Source of the DNA: Clostridia bacterium
Lineage (GTDB): Bacteria; Bacillota; Peptococcia; DRI-13; UBA5745
Assembly: GCA_018436095.1 (NCBI GenBank)
Contig: JAHDMJ010000014.1
Location: 113,801 to 177,800 of the forward strand
DNA length: 64,000 nt
Direction: 5' to 3'
The position numbers and the translations under genes are program-made. Positions 25,770-35,337 of this stretch are shown piece by piece (within the stretch, counting starts at the first letter, position 1; each line of letters opens with the position of its first letter). The notes under the pieces were generated by a model that had not been told where the DNA came from, ran no database searches, and saw only the letters and a program-made list of their open reading frames with translations.

Positions 25770-27272
25770 TCAGGTTCTGGCTTTTGCTGCCGGTAAAAGC
25801 ACAGTCATTCTGGTCCCGATGTTTTGCCGGCTTACTACTTCGATCAGGCCATTGTGGCGCTGGGCAATCCATTTGGCAATAGACAGCCCCAGCCCCGTAC
25901 CGCCGGTATTGCGGGTGCGGGATTCATCGGCCCGAAAGAATCGGTCAAATATATGGGGCATAGCTTCTTCGGGAATACCGGCTCCTTCATCCTGAACAAC
26001 AATAGCCGCCTGGCCGCCTCTCTCTTCTACCCGCAAAATAATTTCGCCGCCGGCGGGAGTATATTTGATGCTGTTGTCTACTAATATACGCATCAGTTGC
26101 TTCAGCAGGCCATCGTCCCCTTCCACCGTTACCCCGGTTGCAATAGACGCGGCAAAGCAATGGCCGCCGTCGATCATCTCCACCTCCCGCAGCACCTCCG
26201 CCGCTAAAGCAGAAATATCCACAGCCTGCCAGTCAATATGCATGGAATCATTATCCCCCCGGGCCAAAAACAGAAGCTGTTCCACCATTTCTTTCATGGC
26301 GTCGGCCTCCTGGCGGATCGCCTGAATGGACTCCCGCATAGTTTCAGGATCCTCCGTCCCCCAGCGGGTCAGCAAATTGGCATAGCCCTGAATTACGGCA
26401 ATAGGGGTACGCAACTCATGGGAAGCATCGGAAACAAAACGCACCTGGCTATGGTAGGCCTCATCTATACGGGCCAGCATTTCATTAATTGCTTCTGCCA
26501 AAGGCTTCAACTCGTCGCTGATTCCCGTCAAGGGCAGGCCCGTATCCAGATGGCTGACATTGATTGAATCAAGGGCGCCGGTAAGCCTTTTCAAAGCTTC
26601 CGGCGACAGGCGGCCTCCTTTGGCGGTGAGAGCCTGAGTAGAAGCCGTTAAATCCTGCAGCGGCTTTAATGTCCGGTTGATGCTGCGGCCGTTGCGGCTA
26701 AGAGAAACCAGAAGGGAAAAGGCCTCCAGAGCCAGAATAACGGCGAAGCAATAATAAAAGACGAACAGAGGCCTGCCGATGGCGACCGTCACCACCAGCC
26801 AGCCGCCGCCGCTGGGCAAAGTCATCTGATAGACCGCTGATTGCATCTGCTCCCGCCAGTGCAAAGCTGCCCCATTATAATATAGCCAGCGGCCCACTTT
26901 TTCCTGGTTCAACGGTTCCGGCAGGCGGCTGCTAAGCTGCTCCGGCAAAAACAGAGCCGTGGGCTGGGTTGAGCTCCAGGATAACGTATAACCCGGAGCT
27001 AATTTCCCGGGCTGATTGCCGCCGGTATTTCTGCCGGCCCCCAATGTGCCGGTTTCCAATGGGCCGGTTTCCAATGAGCCGGTTTCCAATGCGGCAGCCT
27101 TCGTATATTCCCGGATCAATTCGTAGGCTGTGGTTTCTGTATAATAAAACAGACCTGCCGCAAATAATGCGCAGATCACAATATCCAGCCATAGCATAGT
27201 CCGTAGCTGCCGAAAAAATAACGTGGCATTTAACCGAAAGGCCAGGGAAGTCTTTGATCGCTTCTCTGCCAT
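25770..27272 (-). CDS. Membrane sensor histidine kinase (HisKA, OmpR-partner type)
   Basis: A 500-residue kinase with transmembrane helices at about 26-46 and 157-190 enclosing an extracytoplasmic domain of roughly 110 residues. A HAMP-like linker follows, then H285 in 'DASHELRTP', the N box 'LVDNSIKYTP', and the G boxes 'DEGAGIP' and 'GGTGLGLSIAK'. Residues 63-78 consist of ETG-containing five-residue repeats (SLETG, PLETG, TLGAG) that match a 15-base repeat at about 27048-27093. It lies 31 bases after the response-regulator gene and forms with it a two-component system of unknown signal. Confidence 0.92.
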   Translation of the reverse strand: MAEKRSKTSLAFRLNATLFFRQLRTMLWLDIVICALFAAGLFYYTETTAYELIREYTKAAALETGSLETGPLETGTLGAGRNTGGNQPGKLAPGYTLSWSSTQPTALFLPEQLSSRLPEPLNQEKVGRWLYYNGAALHWREQMQSAVYQMTLPSGGGWLVVTVAIGRPLFVFYYCFAVILALEAFSLLVSLSRNGRSINRTLKPLQDLTASTQALTAKGGRLSPEALKRLTGALDSINVSHLDTGLPLTGISDELKPLAEAINEMLARIDEAYHSQVRFVSDASHELRTPIAVIQGYANLLTRWGTEDPETMRESIQAIRQEADAMKEMVEQLLFLARGDNDSMHIDWQAVDISALAAEVLREVEMIDGGHCFAASIATGVTVEGDDGLLKQLMRILVDNSIKYTPAGGEIILRVEERGGQAAIVVQDEGAGIPEEAMPHIFDRFFRADESRTRNTGGTGLGLSIAKWIAQRHNGLIEVVSRQNIGTRMTVLLPAAKART

Positions 27273-27303
27273 AGTCTCCCCTCTTTCTTAACCGCCCTTT
27301 ACC

Positions 27304-28020
27304 TCAGTCTTCCCGGATCTGGTAGCCAATTCCCCTTACCGTATGAATCAATTTGATATGAAAAACCTCATCTATCTTGCTCCGCAGAAAGCGGATATAA
27401 ACGTCTACCGCATTGGTCTCACCGGCATAATCATAGCCCCAGACCTGCTCCAGCAAGGCGTCCCGGCTGAGAACCCGGCCCTTATTTTCCAGCAGATATT
27501 GGAGCAGGGAAAACTCCCTTAAAGTCAGCTCCACCACTTCTCCCTTTACTTTAACCTCATGGCGGTCCACATACAGCTCCACCTGGCCGCCGCCGGCAGT
27601 AAGGGCCCGTTCCTGGGGTTTCCCTGCCTTGCCGTTTTCGGCGGCTGCCTTTTTGGCAGCCATTTTGCGGAGGCCCGCCCTGATCCTGGCCAAAAGCTCC
27701 TCAATGACGAAAGGTTTAGTAATATAATCGTCGGCGCCGGTATCAAGACCGGATACCTTATCCATCACGGCGTCTCTGGCCGTCAGCAGAATCACCGGAA
27801 TATCCGAAGTCCGCCGCAGCCGCCGCAATACCTCCATGCCGCTTAAACCCGGCAGCATAATATCCAGCAAAACCAAATCAAAGCCGCCGGATTCGGCTTG
27901 CGCTAATCCGGCGACCCCGTCAAAGGCTTTTGTTACTTCGTACCCTTCGTGAAGCAGCTCCAGCTCCACCATCCGGGCCATTTTTTCTTCATCTTCTACC
28001 AATAAAATACGTTCCGCCAT
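27304..28020 (-). CDS. OmpR-family response regulator
   Basis: A 238-residue regulator. The receiver has acidic residues D10-E11-E12, phosphoacceptor D53 ('LLDIMLPG'), T80 and K102. The winged-helix output domain is seen as 'LTLREFSLLQYLLENKGRVLSRD' (in parts) and 'VDVYIRFLRSKID', 'RGIGYQI'. The linker of about 30 residues is Ala/Lys-rich and longer than usual. It lies in an operon with the kinase downstream and the DUF4342 protein upstream, and would control cell-envelope or stress genes; the targets are not visible. Confidence 0.93.
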   Translation of the reverse strand: MAERILLVEDEEKMARMVELELLHEGYEVTKAFDGVAGLAQAESGGFDLVLLDIMLPGLSGMEVLRRLRRTSDIPVILLTARDAVMDKVSGLDTGADDYITKPFVIEELLARIRAGLRKMAAKKAAAENGKAGKPQERALTAGGGQVELYVDRHEVKVKGEVVELTLREFSLLQYLLENKGRVLSRDALLEQVWGYDYAGETNAVDVYIRFLRSKIDEVFHIKLIHTVRGIGYQIRED

Positions 28021-28068
28021 TTCCTCAACCGCCTTTAATTGATTTCAATCACAGGCTCCGGCTTAGGT

Positions 28069-28695
28069 TTAGCGGCCATTACCCTCGTCTGACCGGCCTT
28101 CCTCAGCCATTACCGAACGCTTAATGCTTTCTGCGGTTTCCGCCGCCTGATCCATTACATTATTGATGGTATCTTTGCCAAGATCCGGCCCCCGAAAACG
28201 GTAGCGGCAGCCGAAAAAGAGGGCAATCACCAGGATGGGCAGCGTCACCCAGAAGAAAAACACTGCGGAGATAATCAGCAGAGTTACGGGCATACTGATG
28301 AGGCAGCGGCCATCCTTGATTACTTCAAACTGGTTGGTGTTGGCTCTTTTCACCAGATCACAAAATTTTCTCCACAAAGTACGGCATTGCTGCTTAAAAT
28401 CGGGACCTTGCTGATGCTGGTATTCGTTTCTTGGCTCTCCAGGTTGAAAACTGCCCTGGTGCCCCCAATGGCCTTCCTGCCGGCTATTGTTGCTATAACC
28501 GGGCCGGCTTTCGTGGCTGCTGCCCGTTCTTGTATTATAAGAGTGCAGGCCGGGGCCGCTTATTTTGCCTTGACGCTCCAGGAGAATCACGGCTTCCAGC
28601 AAGTCGCCCTCCGTAACCTCCAAAGCTTCTTTGGCGTCTTCATAACTGACATTTGCTCTTTTTCTTAATTTCTCTACCTGATCTAAAGTGATCAT
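28069..28695 (-). CDS. DUF4342 protein with UBA-like N-terminal domain
   Basis: A 208-residue protein. Residues 1-42 match a UBA/TS-N fold ('VEKLRKRANVSYEDAKEAL', 'GDLLEAVILLERQG'), as in the N-terminus of EF-Ts. A Gln/Ser/Gly-rich low-complexity linker runs to about residue 105, then a DUF4342-like part with 'ANTNQFEVIKDGRCLISMPV' (in parts) and a hydrophobic segment at about 135-165, then a charged amphipathic tail. It is the first gene of the operon with an OmpR regulator and kinase, so it may report on or modulate membrane status. Precise role unknown. Confidence 0.78.
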   Translation of the reverse strand: MITLDQVEKLRKRANVSYEDAKEALEVTEGDLLEAVILLERQGKISGPGLHSYNTRTGSSHESRPGYSNNSRQEGHWGHQGSFQPGEPRNEYQHQQGPDFKQQCRTLWRKFCDLVKRANTNQFEVIKDGRCLISMPVTLLIISAVFFFWVTLPILVIALFFGCRYRFRGPDLGKDTINNVMDQAAETAESIKRSVMAEEGRSDEGNGR

Positions 28696-28747
28696 TGTAT
28701 ATGCTCCTTTCCATACGGCACTTTTATTCGGTGGTTTCTATGAATTA

Positions 28748-28775
28748 ACTATACCAAATAAAAGTTTAATGCCAA
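28748..28775 (-). promoter_or_regulatory. Probable promoter of the DUF4342-regulator-kinase operon
   Basis: On the minus strand TTGGCA (28775-28770) and TATAGT (28753-28748) are 16 bases apart, about 55 bases before the DUF4342 start. Confidence 0.5.
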
Positions 28776-28832
28776 TTTAGCCAGTATTAAAAAGAAATTA
28801 AAAGCGGCTGCAAATACCCTTAATACTAATCT

Positions 28833-28976
28833 GCAATTAAAACTTTCGTTTTAATTTGCCGCAAAAGTGCGGCAGTGGGCAAAGCCCACGCAGATCAGTA
28901 TATATGCCATTTTGCCTGCGCCTCTGGCGCAGCGGCAATCAAAGATTGCCGGATTAAAATAGGGAATATTTTAATC
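28833..28976. repeat. Array of six contiguous hairpins in the gpmI upstream region
   Basis: The 366-base gap 28696-29061 holds six inverted repeats in a row: 28833-28859 (11-12 bp with one bulge, loop TTTC), 28858-28873 (6 bp, loop AAAG), 28875-28889 (6 bp, loop AAA), 28917-28931 (6 bp, loop TCT), 28933-28951 (8 bp, loop AAA) and 28952-28976 (10 bp, loop GGGAA). Only 28890-28916 between the third and fourth is unpaired. Stems are nearly all perfect and loops very short. No coding frame is credible. It may be a structured RNA, a gpmI leader, or a palindromic mobile element. Confidence 0.75.
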
Positions 28977-29061
28977 GCAGAATAGTATAAGGTGTGATAA
29001 TATTAAGTGTAATATAGAAGGTCATAAAATAGCAAGAATTTATTTATGAGGGGATCCGCCT

Positions 29062-30609
29062 ATGAGTTATAAGCCCGTTATGCTGATTATTATGGATGGC
29101 TGGGGTATCGGCCGTGAAGATTTAAAAGAATATGACGCTACCGTAGTTGGCAATACACCTAATATGGACCGTCTTAAAAACCGTTATCCCTTCACTACCC
29201 TTTTAGCCAGCGGCGAGGATGTAGGCTTGCCTCAAGGCCAAATGGGCAATTCGGAGGTAGGCCACCTCAATATAGGCGCCGGCCGCATTGTTTACCAGGA
29301 GCTGACCAGAATCGACAAGTCTATCCGGGAAGGCGACTTTTATGCTAATCCGGTGCTTAACCAAGCCTGCCAAAAAGCTAAAAACGAAGAAAAGCCCCTC
29401 CATCTTTTGGGTCTTTTGTCCGACGGCGGCGTCCATAGCCAGATGACCCATCTTTACGCTTTACTGGAGCTGGCAAAGACTTATGAGCTGCCCAGAGTTT
29501 ACATCCACGTACTTTTAGACGGCAGGGATACGCCGCCCAAAAGCGGCTTAGGCTACGTCCGCCGGCTAGAAGAAAAAATCAAAGAAATCGGCATCGGCCA
29601 AATTGCCAGCGTATCCGGCCGTTATTATACCATGGACCGGGACAAGCGTTGGGACAGAATACAGAAAGGTTATAATGCCCTGGTTTTTGCCGACGCCGAA
29701 AAAGCTTCCTCTGCTGTGGAGGCAGTGAAAAAAGCTTACGCCCGGGGAGAAACCGACGAATTCGTCACTCCCACTTCTATTTGCGACAGTCAGGGACGGC
29801 TTTTGACCTCCATTCAAGGCGGCGACCCTCTGATCATGTATAATTTTCGCACAGACCGGCTGCGGGAGCTTTGCCACGCTTTTTGTGACGACGTATTTAC
29901 CGCCTTTGACCGGCCGGAAAACTACCAGCCCTGGCTGGTAACCATGACCCAATACGAAGCCGGCCTGCCGGTGGCAGTAGCTTTCCCTCCCCAGAGCTTG
30001 GAAAACACACTGGGCCAGGTAGTGGCCAGCCACGGCCTGAAGCAGCTGCGCATTGCCGAAACAGAAAAATACGCCCATGTCACCTTTTTCTTTAACGGCG
30101 GCATGGAGACTCCCAACGACGGAGAGGCCCGCATATTAATCCCTTCCCCTAAAGTAGCTACCTACGATTTGCAGCCGGAGATGAGCGCCCCTGAAGTGGG
30201 AGAAACGGTTATTGACAACATCCGTTCCGGCAAATACGATATGATTATTCTCAATTATGCCAATCCTGATATGGTAGGCCATTCCGGCATCATGTCTGCT
30301 GCCGTCAAAGCCGTGGAGGCAGTGGACTTTTGGGTAGGCAAAACGGTAGAAGCTGTTTTGGACGCCGGCGGCGCCGCCATCATTACCGCTGATCACGGCA
30401 ACGTAGAGATGATGTGGGATCCTGATACCCAAGGTCCCATGACCGCCCACAGTCTGTCCCCGGTGCCTTGCATATTGGCCGGCGCCGGCCTGGAGCAGGT
30501 AAAACTGCGGCAGGACGGCCGCCTGGCAGACCTGGCCCCCACATTGCTGGAACTCCTGCATTTGCCGCAGCCTGCCGAAATGACGGGCCAAAGCTTAATC
30601 GATAAATAA
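29062..30609 (+). CDS. gpmI: 2,3-bisphosphoglycerate-independent phosphoglycerate mutase
   Basis: A 515-residue enzyme of the alkaline-phosphatase superfamily that interconverts 3- and 2-phosphoglycerate with two Mn ions. D12 in 'MDGWG' and the catalytic S64 in 'MGNSEVGHL' are present, as are 'HVLLDGRDTPP', 'VSGRYYTMDRDKRW', 'NYANPDMVGH' and 'TADHGNVE'. Length is normal. GAGGGGATC precedes the ATG. The enolase gene follows by 15 bases, so the two consecutive steps of lower glycolysis are transcribed together. A possible extended -10 (TGTGATAAT near 28993) lies just after the hairpin array. Confidence 0.97.
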   Translation: MSYKPVMLIIMDGWGIGREDLKEYDATVVGNTPNMDRLKNRYPFTTLLASGEDVGLPQGQMGNSEVGHLNIGAGRIVYQELTRIDKSIREGDFYANPVLNQACQKAKNEEKPLHLLGLLSDGGVHSQMTHLYALLELAKTYELPRVYIHVLLDGRDTPPKSGLGYVRRLEEKIKEIGIGQIASVSGRYYTMDRDKRWDRIQKGYNALVFADAEKASSAVEAVKKAYARGETDEFVTPTSICDSQGRLLTSIQGGDPLIMYNFRTDRLRELCHAFCDDVFTAFDRPENYQPWLVTMTQYEAGLPVAVAFPPQSLENTLGQVVASHGLKQLRIAETEKYAHVTFFFNGGMETPNDGEARILIPSPKVATYDLQPEMSAPEVGETVIDNIRSGKYDMIILNYANPDMVGHSGIMSAAVKAVEAVDFWVGKTVEAVLDAGGAAIITADHGNVEMMWDPDTQGPMTAHSLSPVPCILAGAGLEQVKLRQDGRLADLAPTLLELLHLPQPAEMTGQSLIDK

Positions 30610-31911
<1,302 letters not shown>

Positions 31912-31930
31912 GAATTGTAAACAGATGTGA

Positions 31931-31985
31931 AGGGGGTGTCTCAAAACAGCGAAGAAAACGCTGAGGAGGGGCACCCTCTCTTTTT
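31931..31985 (+). terminator. Intrinsic terminator after eno
   Basis: AGGGGGTG (31931-31938) pairs with CACCCTCT (31972-31979), with an inner AGCG/CGCT stem, followed by a T-run. The 'GGGGGTGTCTCAAAAC' arm resembles the hairpin at 38525-38573, suggesting a shared terminator family in this genome. Confidence 0.75.
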
Positions 31986-32095
31986 AGTCAAAAAACGAAA
32001 GGAGGCAGGCAGCGGCCCACCGGCAATTCTGTTCCGTTTCTGTATAAAAATTGCGGTTCGGGATGCAATTAGTGCCTGTGCCTGCATCTCCGGGT

Positions 32096-32387
32096 GAGCA
32101 AAATTGCAAGTTTGTAGCCGACATGTACTTGGAAATGTGCAAAATTGCAAGTTTGTTTCCAGGTTCGCAGCATTTTGAGCAAAATTGCAAGTTTGTTTCC
32201 AGGTTCACAGCATTTTGAGCAAAATTGCAAGTTTGTAATCGATGATTTGGCCTGAAAATAGGGTTCTCAGGCTAAATTCAGCCTGTTTCAAGCTAAATTG
32301 TTTTCCTAAGTAGTAATTTAAAGATAACAAACCTGCAATTTTGCACAGTTAGCCTAAGCAAACGACGACAAACCTGCAATTTTGCTC
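32096..32387. repeat. Repeat cluster A: four plus and two minus copies of a 20-bp repeat
   Basis: Copies of (GT/GA)GCAAAATTGCAAGTTTGT lie at 32096-32115, 32137-32156, 32177-32196 and 32217-32236 (spacing 41, 40, 40). Inverted copies (ACAAACCTGCAATTTTGC-) lie at 32327-32346 and 32368-32387 (spacing 41). Between the two sets, CAGGCT/AGCCTG at 32268-32285 forms a small hairpin. Two of the 20-base spacers are the same except for one base, so this is not a CRISPR array. The cluster sits in the 512-base gap between the convergent eno and acyltransferase genes; I see no credible gene in that gap. Confidence 0.88.
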
Positions 32388-32423
32388 AGTTAGTTTTCCC
32401 ATTTACACGTATGATTTTCTTCC

Positions 32424-33770
32424 TTACTTATGTCTGGCCAGATATGCCCCGACCTGACTGATGCTGCGGTCGCTGACAAAGCTATCGGCGTTATAAAGAA
32501 ACATCACTTGAGAGATACCCTGCTCTTTCAAATAAGCAATAGGGTCCTGCTTCCAGTAGCGCAGATCAGCCAGATGAATCTCGTCAAAATGGGGCAGCAA
32601 AAAAGGTGCAAAAGCATGGGCATAGGAATCTTTGAAGATCAAAAGCTTTTTGCTGCCTGCTTCCGTATCTGCTCCCCCTTGTGCCCGTGCTCCCGTTCTA
32701 TCCTTCTCCCCTTCTCCCGCCAAGACTTCCGCGCCCGCGGCGGCCCCCTGGCGGCGGATAACCACCAAAGGCTGATTCTGCCCTAAAAAGTAAGCATACT
32801 GATCTTTTTCCTGCAAGAACGCCGGCTGATAAACGGACGAAGCCTGCCAGGTTTTACTGCCGTCAAAGTAAGTCACTTCATAAGGAGCAGTACCAAGGGG
32901 CTGAAGGCTTTGAAGGGACTGATCGTCCTGAAGAGGCTGAAAAACACTGATTCTGTCCGGCTCTATCCCCGGCAGGCTGTTTTTTGACCACAGGGTTCCG
33001 TAAAAAGTATCAGAGACTACTTCTTCTTGCAGCGCCGCCGCGGGTATCGCCGGCTCTCCCCGCCATTCCATATAGGCCAGATACGCCTGATAGGCCCCTG
33101 TCATGGTCCAGTGGTGGTCCGTCCGGAAAAATACCTGCTGGCCGCCGGCAGCCGCCTGGGCTAAATGCGGTTCTGCATCCACAAAGAGCTCAGGAACTTC
33201 CCGGCTTAACTTGGCCAGCATCTCCGCCTGAACCGGACTATAAGCCCAGGCCGGCAGCTTATCCCGCAAAACCTCACCGGCCATGGGACTCACCAATAAT
33301 GCCACCTGGTAGCCGGCCTCTTCCAGGCCGGTTACCGATTGCAGGTTTTTTTCGAGAATTTCGGCATTTACTGCCTGGGGCTTACCGATCAGGTAGCCGT
33401 CGGCAGCAAAATATACCTGATTATTTTCCTTTTGATTGGATAAGCGCTGGGCCAAAGCTTTAAACGAAACCCAGCCGTCCCGGCCGGGGAACTGATCTGT
33501 TAAATAAGATTCAATTTGGCTCATATATTGGGCATTGCGCAGCTTCTGCCACGTAAAAACCGGCTTAGCCGCCAAATAGCGGTTTTCCTGAGAAGAAGAC
33601 TGCCTGTCCGGTAAAACCAACTGGGCTATAGCCAGAACAAAAATAAATAGTAAAAAAAGGCTGGCCATGGCAATATTGCCGGCATTTTCCGCATTCAGGC
33701 CGAAGGGGCCCGCCGGTTTTTGCCCTTGTATATTTTCCTTTGAAAGCTGTTGATTGATTTCTATTGCCAT
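32424..33770 (-). CDS. DHHW-family (AlgJ/AlgX-like) membrane-anchored O-acetyltransferase partner
   Basis: A 448-residue protein with one membrane helix (about 33-52) and an extracytoplasmic SGNH-like domain. The family motif D218-H-H-W221 ('FRTDHHWTMTGAYQAY') and a Ser in 'IFKDSYAHAFAPF' give the expected catalytic set of AlgJ/AlgX-type acetyltransferases. A low-complexity Gly/Ala/Arg insert lies before the Ser motif. It follows the MBOAT gene by about 46 bases; the pair would take an acetyl group across the membrane and put it on a cell-surface polymer. No polymer synthesis genes are next to it. Confidence 0.85.
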   Translation of the reverse strand: MAIEINQQLSKENIQGQKPAGPFGLNAENAGNIAMASLFLLFIFVLAIAQLVLPDRQSSSQENRYLAAKPVFTWQKLRNAQYMSQIESYLTDQFPGRDGWVSFKALAQRLSNQKENNQVYFAADGYLIGKPQAVNAEILEKNLQSVTGLEEAGYQVALLVSPMAGEVLRDKLPAWAYSPVQAEMLAKLSREVPELFVDAEPHLAQAAAGGQQVFFRTDHHWTMTGAYQAYLAYMEWRGEPAIPAAALQEEVVSDTFYGTLWSKNSLPGIEPDRISVFQPLQDDQSLQSLQPLGTAPYEVTYFDGSKTWQASSVYQPAFLQEKDQYAYFLGQNQPLVVIRRQGAAAGAEVLAGEGEKDRTGARAQGGADTEAGSKKLLIFKDSYAHAFAPFLLPHFDEIHLADLRYWKQDPIAYLKEQGISQVMFLYNADSFVSDRSISQVGAYLARHK

Positions 33771-33816
33771 ACTTGCCGCCCCCTTGCCTCAACGGCTGCC
33801 GCCGCTTTTATGAAAA

Positions 33817-35232
33817 TCAAAACCGGAAATACAAAAAGGGATTGTAACTGGAATCCACCAGATAAGCCACAGATAAAAGCAAACCGGCCAACATCAGCAC
33901 AGGCTGCATTACATTCATCAAGCCGGGATATTTTACCACCAACCGGCCATAAACGGTCTTGGCCAGGGGAGTGATGCCCACCATAGCCGCCAGCAAAGTC
34001 AGGGACCAGGAATTAAGATAGTAAAGAATGGGTTGGTTTGCCCAGCCGCCGACGGCCTGGCCGCCCAGGGCTTGCAGGAAGGGGCCAAGACTGCCCATAT
34101 CCTCAAAGACAAAAAGGGCCCAGCCCGTCATTACGATTAAAAGTGTATAAACATGCCGCAGCAATTTAGGGGACCGCTCCAAAAGGCCCCCCCAAAGAAA
34201 TTTCTCGGCAATGAGAAAAACGAAATAATACAAGCCCCATAATACGTAATTCCAGCTGGCTCCATGCCAAAAACCGGTGGCCGTCCACACCACAAAAAGA
34301 TTAAAGATGGTCCGGCCTTTGCCTTGCCGGCTGCCCCCCAAGGGGATGTATAAATATTCCCGAAACCAGGTGCTGAGGCTGATATGCCAGCGCCGCCAAA
34401 ACTCGGTAATGCTGCGGCTGATATAGGGATAGTTGAAATTGCGTTCAAAGTGAAAGCCCAGCATCCAGCCTAAACCGATAGCCATGTCGGAGTAGCCGGA
34501 AAAGTCGAAATAGAGCTGAAAACCGAAAGCCACGATACCGCACCAAGCCGCCAGTACCGTCATTTCACCGCTGGGCAGAGCTTTTATGCTGTCCCAAAAT
34601 AGTCCGATATTATTGGCCAACAATACTTTTTTTGCTAGCCCTACAGTAAAGAGCCCCGCCCCCCGGCCAAAAAGCTCCAAAGTCTCCTCACGATAATCAA
34701 GCTGCTGGGCGATGGTATTATAACGGACAATGGGACCGGCTATTAGCTGGGGGAACAAAGCCACGTAGGCGCCGAAGCTTAACACATTAGGCTGCACAGG
34801 CGTATGGCGGCGGTATACGTCAATGGTATAGGACATGGTCTGAAAAGTATAGAAAGAGATACCCAAGGGCAGAGGCAGATTGAACTCCGTTATCCCCCAG
34901 CCTGTCAGTCCGTTGATATTGGCCACGATAAAATTACCGTATTTGAAAAAGCCTAAAATACCCAGATTCACCACTACGGATAGGGCCAGAATCCCTTTGG
35001 CCTTTTTGGGGTCATCTCCCCAACGCTCCAGCATTATACCGGTAAACCAGCCAAAAACCGTAGTAAAAACCATTAAAATCACGTAAACCGGCTCGCCCCA
35101 GGCATAGAAAATCAGGCTGACGAAAAACAACAACGGATTTCGCCAGCCTTTAGGGACTATATGATAAGCTGCCAACACTGCCGGCAGGAAAGTAAACAAA
35201 AAAAGGATACTGGAGAAAACCAAAATGGTCAT
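33817..35232 (-). CDS. MBOAT-family membrane O-acyltransferase (AlgI/DltB-like)
   Basis: A 471-residue membrane protein with about ten or eleven helices. The MBOAT histidines are seen as H283 ('FWRRWHISLSTWF') and H323 ('TGFWHGASWNY'), with the flanking 'REYLYIPLGGSRQGK'. It should pass acyl groups from a cytoplasmic donor through the membrane to the DHHW partner at 32424-33770. AlgI-AlgJ pairs act on alginate, but the same module acetylates many other exopolysaccharides or wall polymers, so the substrate is open. Confidence 0.9.
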   Translation of the reverse strand: MTILVFSSILFLFTFLPAVLAAYHIVPKGWRNPLLFFVSLIFYAWGEPVYVILMVFTTVFGWFTGIMLERWGDDPKKAKGILALSVVVNLGILGFFKYGNFIVANINGLTGWGITEFNLPLPLGISFYTFQTMSYTIDVYRRHTPVQPNVLSFGAYVALFPQLIAGPIVRYNTIAQQLDYREETLELFGRGAGLFTVGLAKKVLLANNIGLFWDSIKALPSGEMTVLAAWCGIVAFGFQLYFDFSGYSDMAIGLGWMLGFHFERNFNYPYISRSITEFWRRWHISLSTWFREYLYIPLGGSRQGKGRTIFNLFVVWTATGFWHGASWNYVLWGLYYFVFLIAEKFLWGGLLERSPKLLRHVYTLLIVMTGWALFVFEDMGSLGPFLQALGGQAVGGWANQPILYYLNSWSLTLLAAMVGITPLAKTVYGRLVVKYPGLMNVMQPVLMLAGLLLSVAYLVDSSYNPFLYFRF

Positions 35233-35337
35233 CCTTTCGCTAAATTCTGCTTTAGTTATATCATAATCGCCGGCAGTTGTGAATCATCGTTTTTTAGGAA
35301 CCTTATGCCAAAATTTCCGTCAAGCTTTAGATAAAGC

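Noticed and set aside
31941..32208. Short minus-strand frames in the eno downstream gap
   Set aside because: Their codons come from the repeat cluster and the terminator; no ribosome site and no family resemblance.
32096..32236. CRISPR array
   Set aside because: Repeats are only 20 bases, two spacers are almost identical, further copies run in the opposite orientation, and no cas gene is near.
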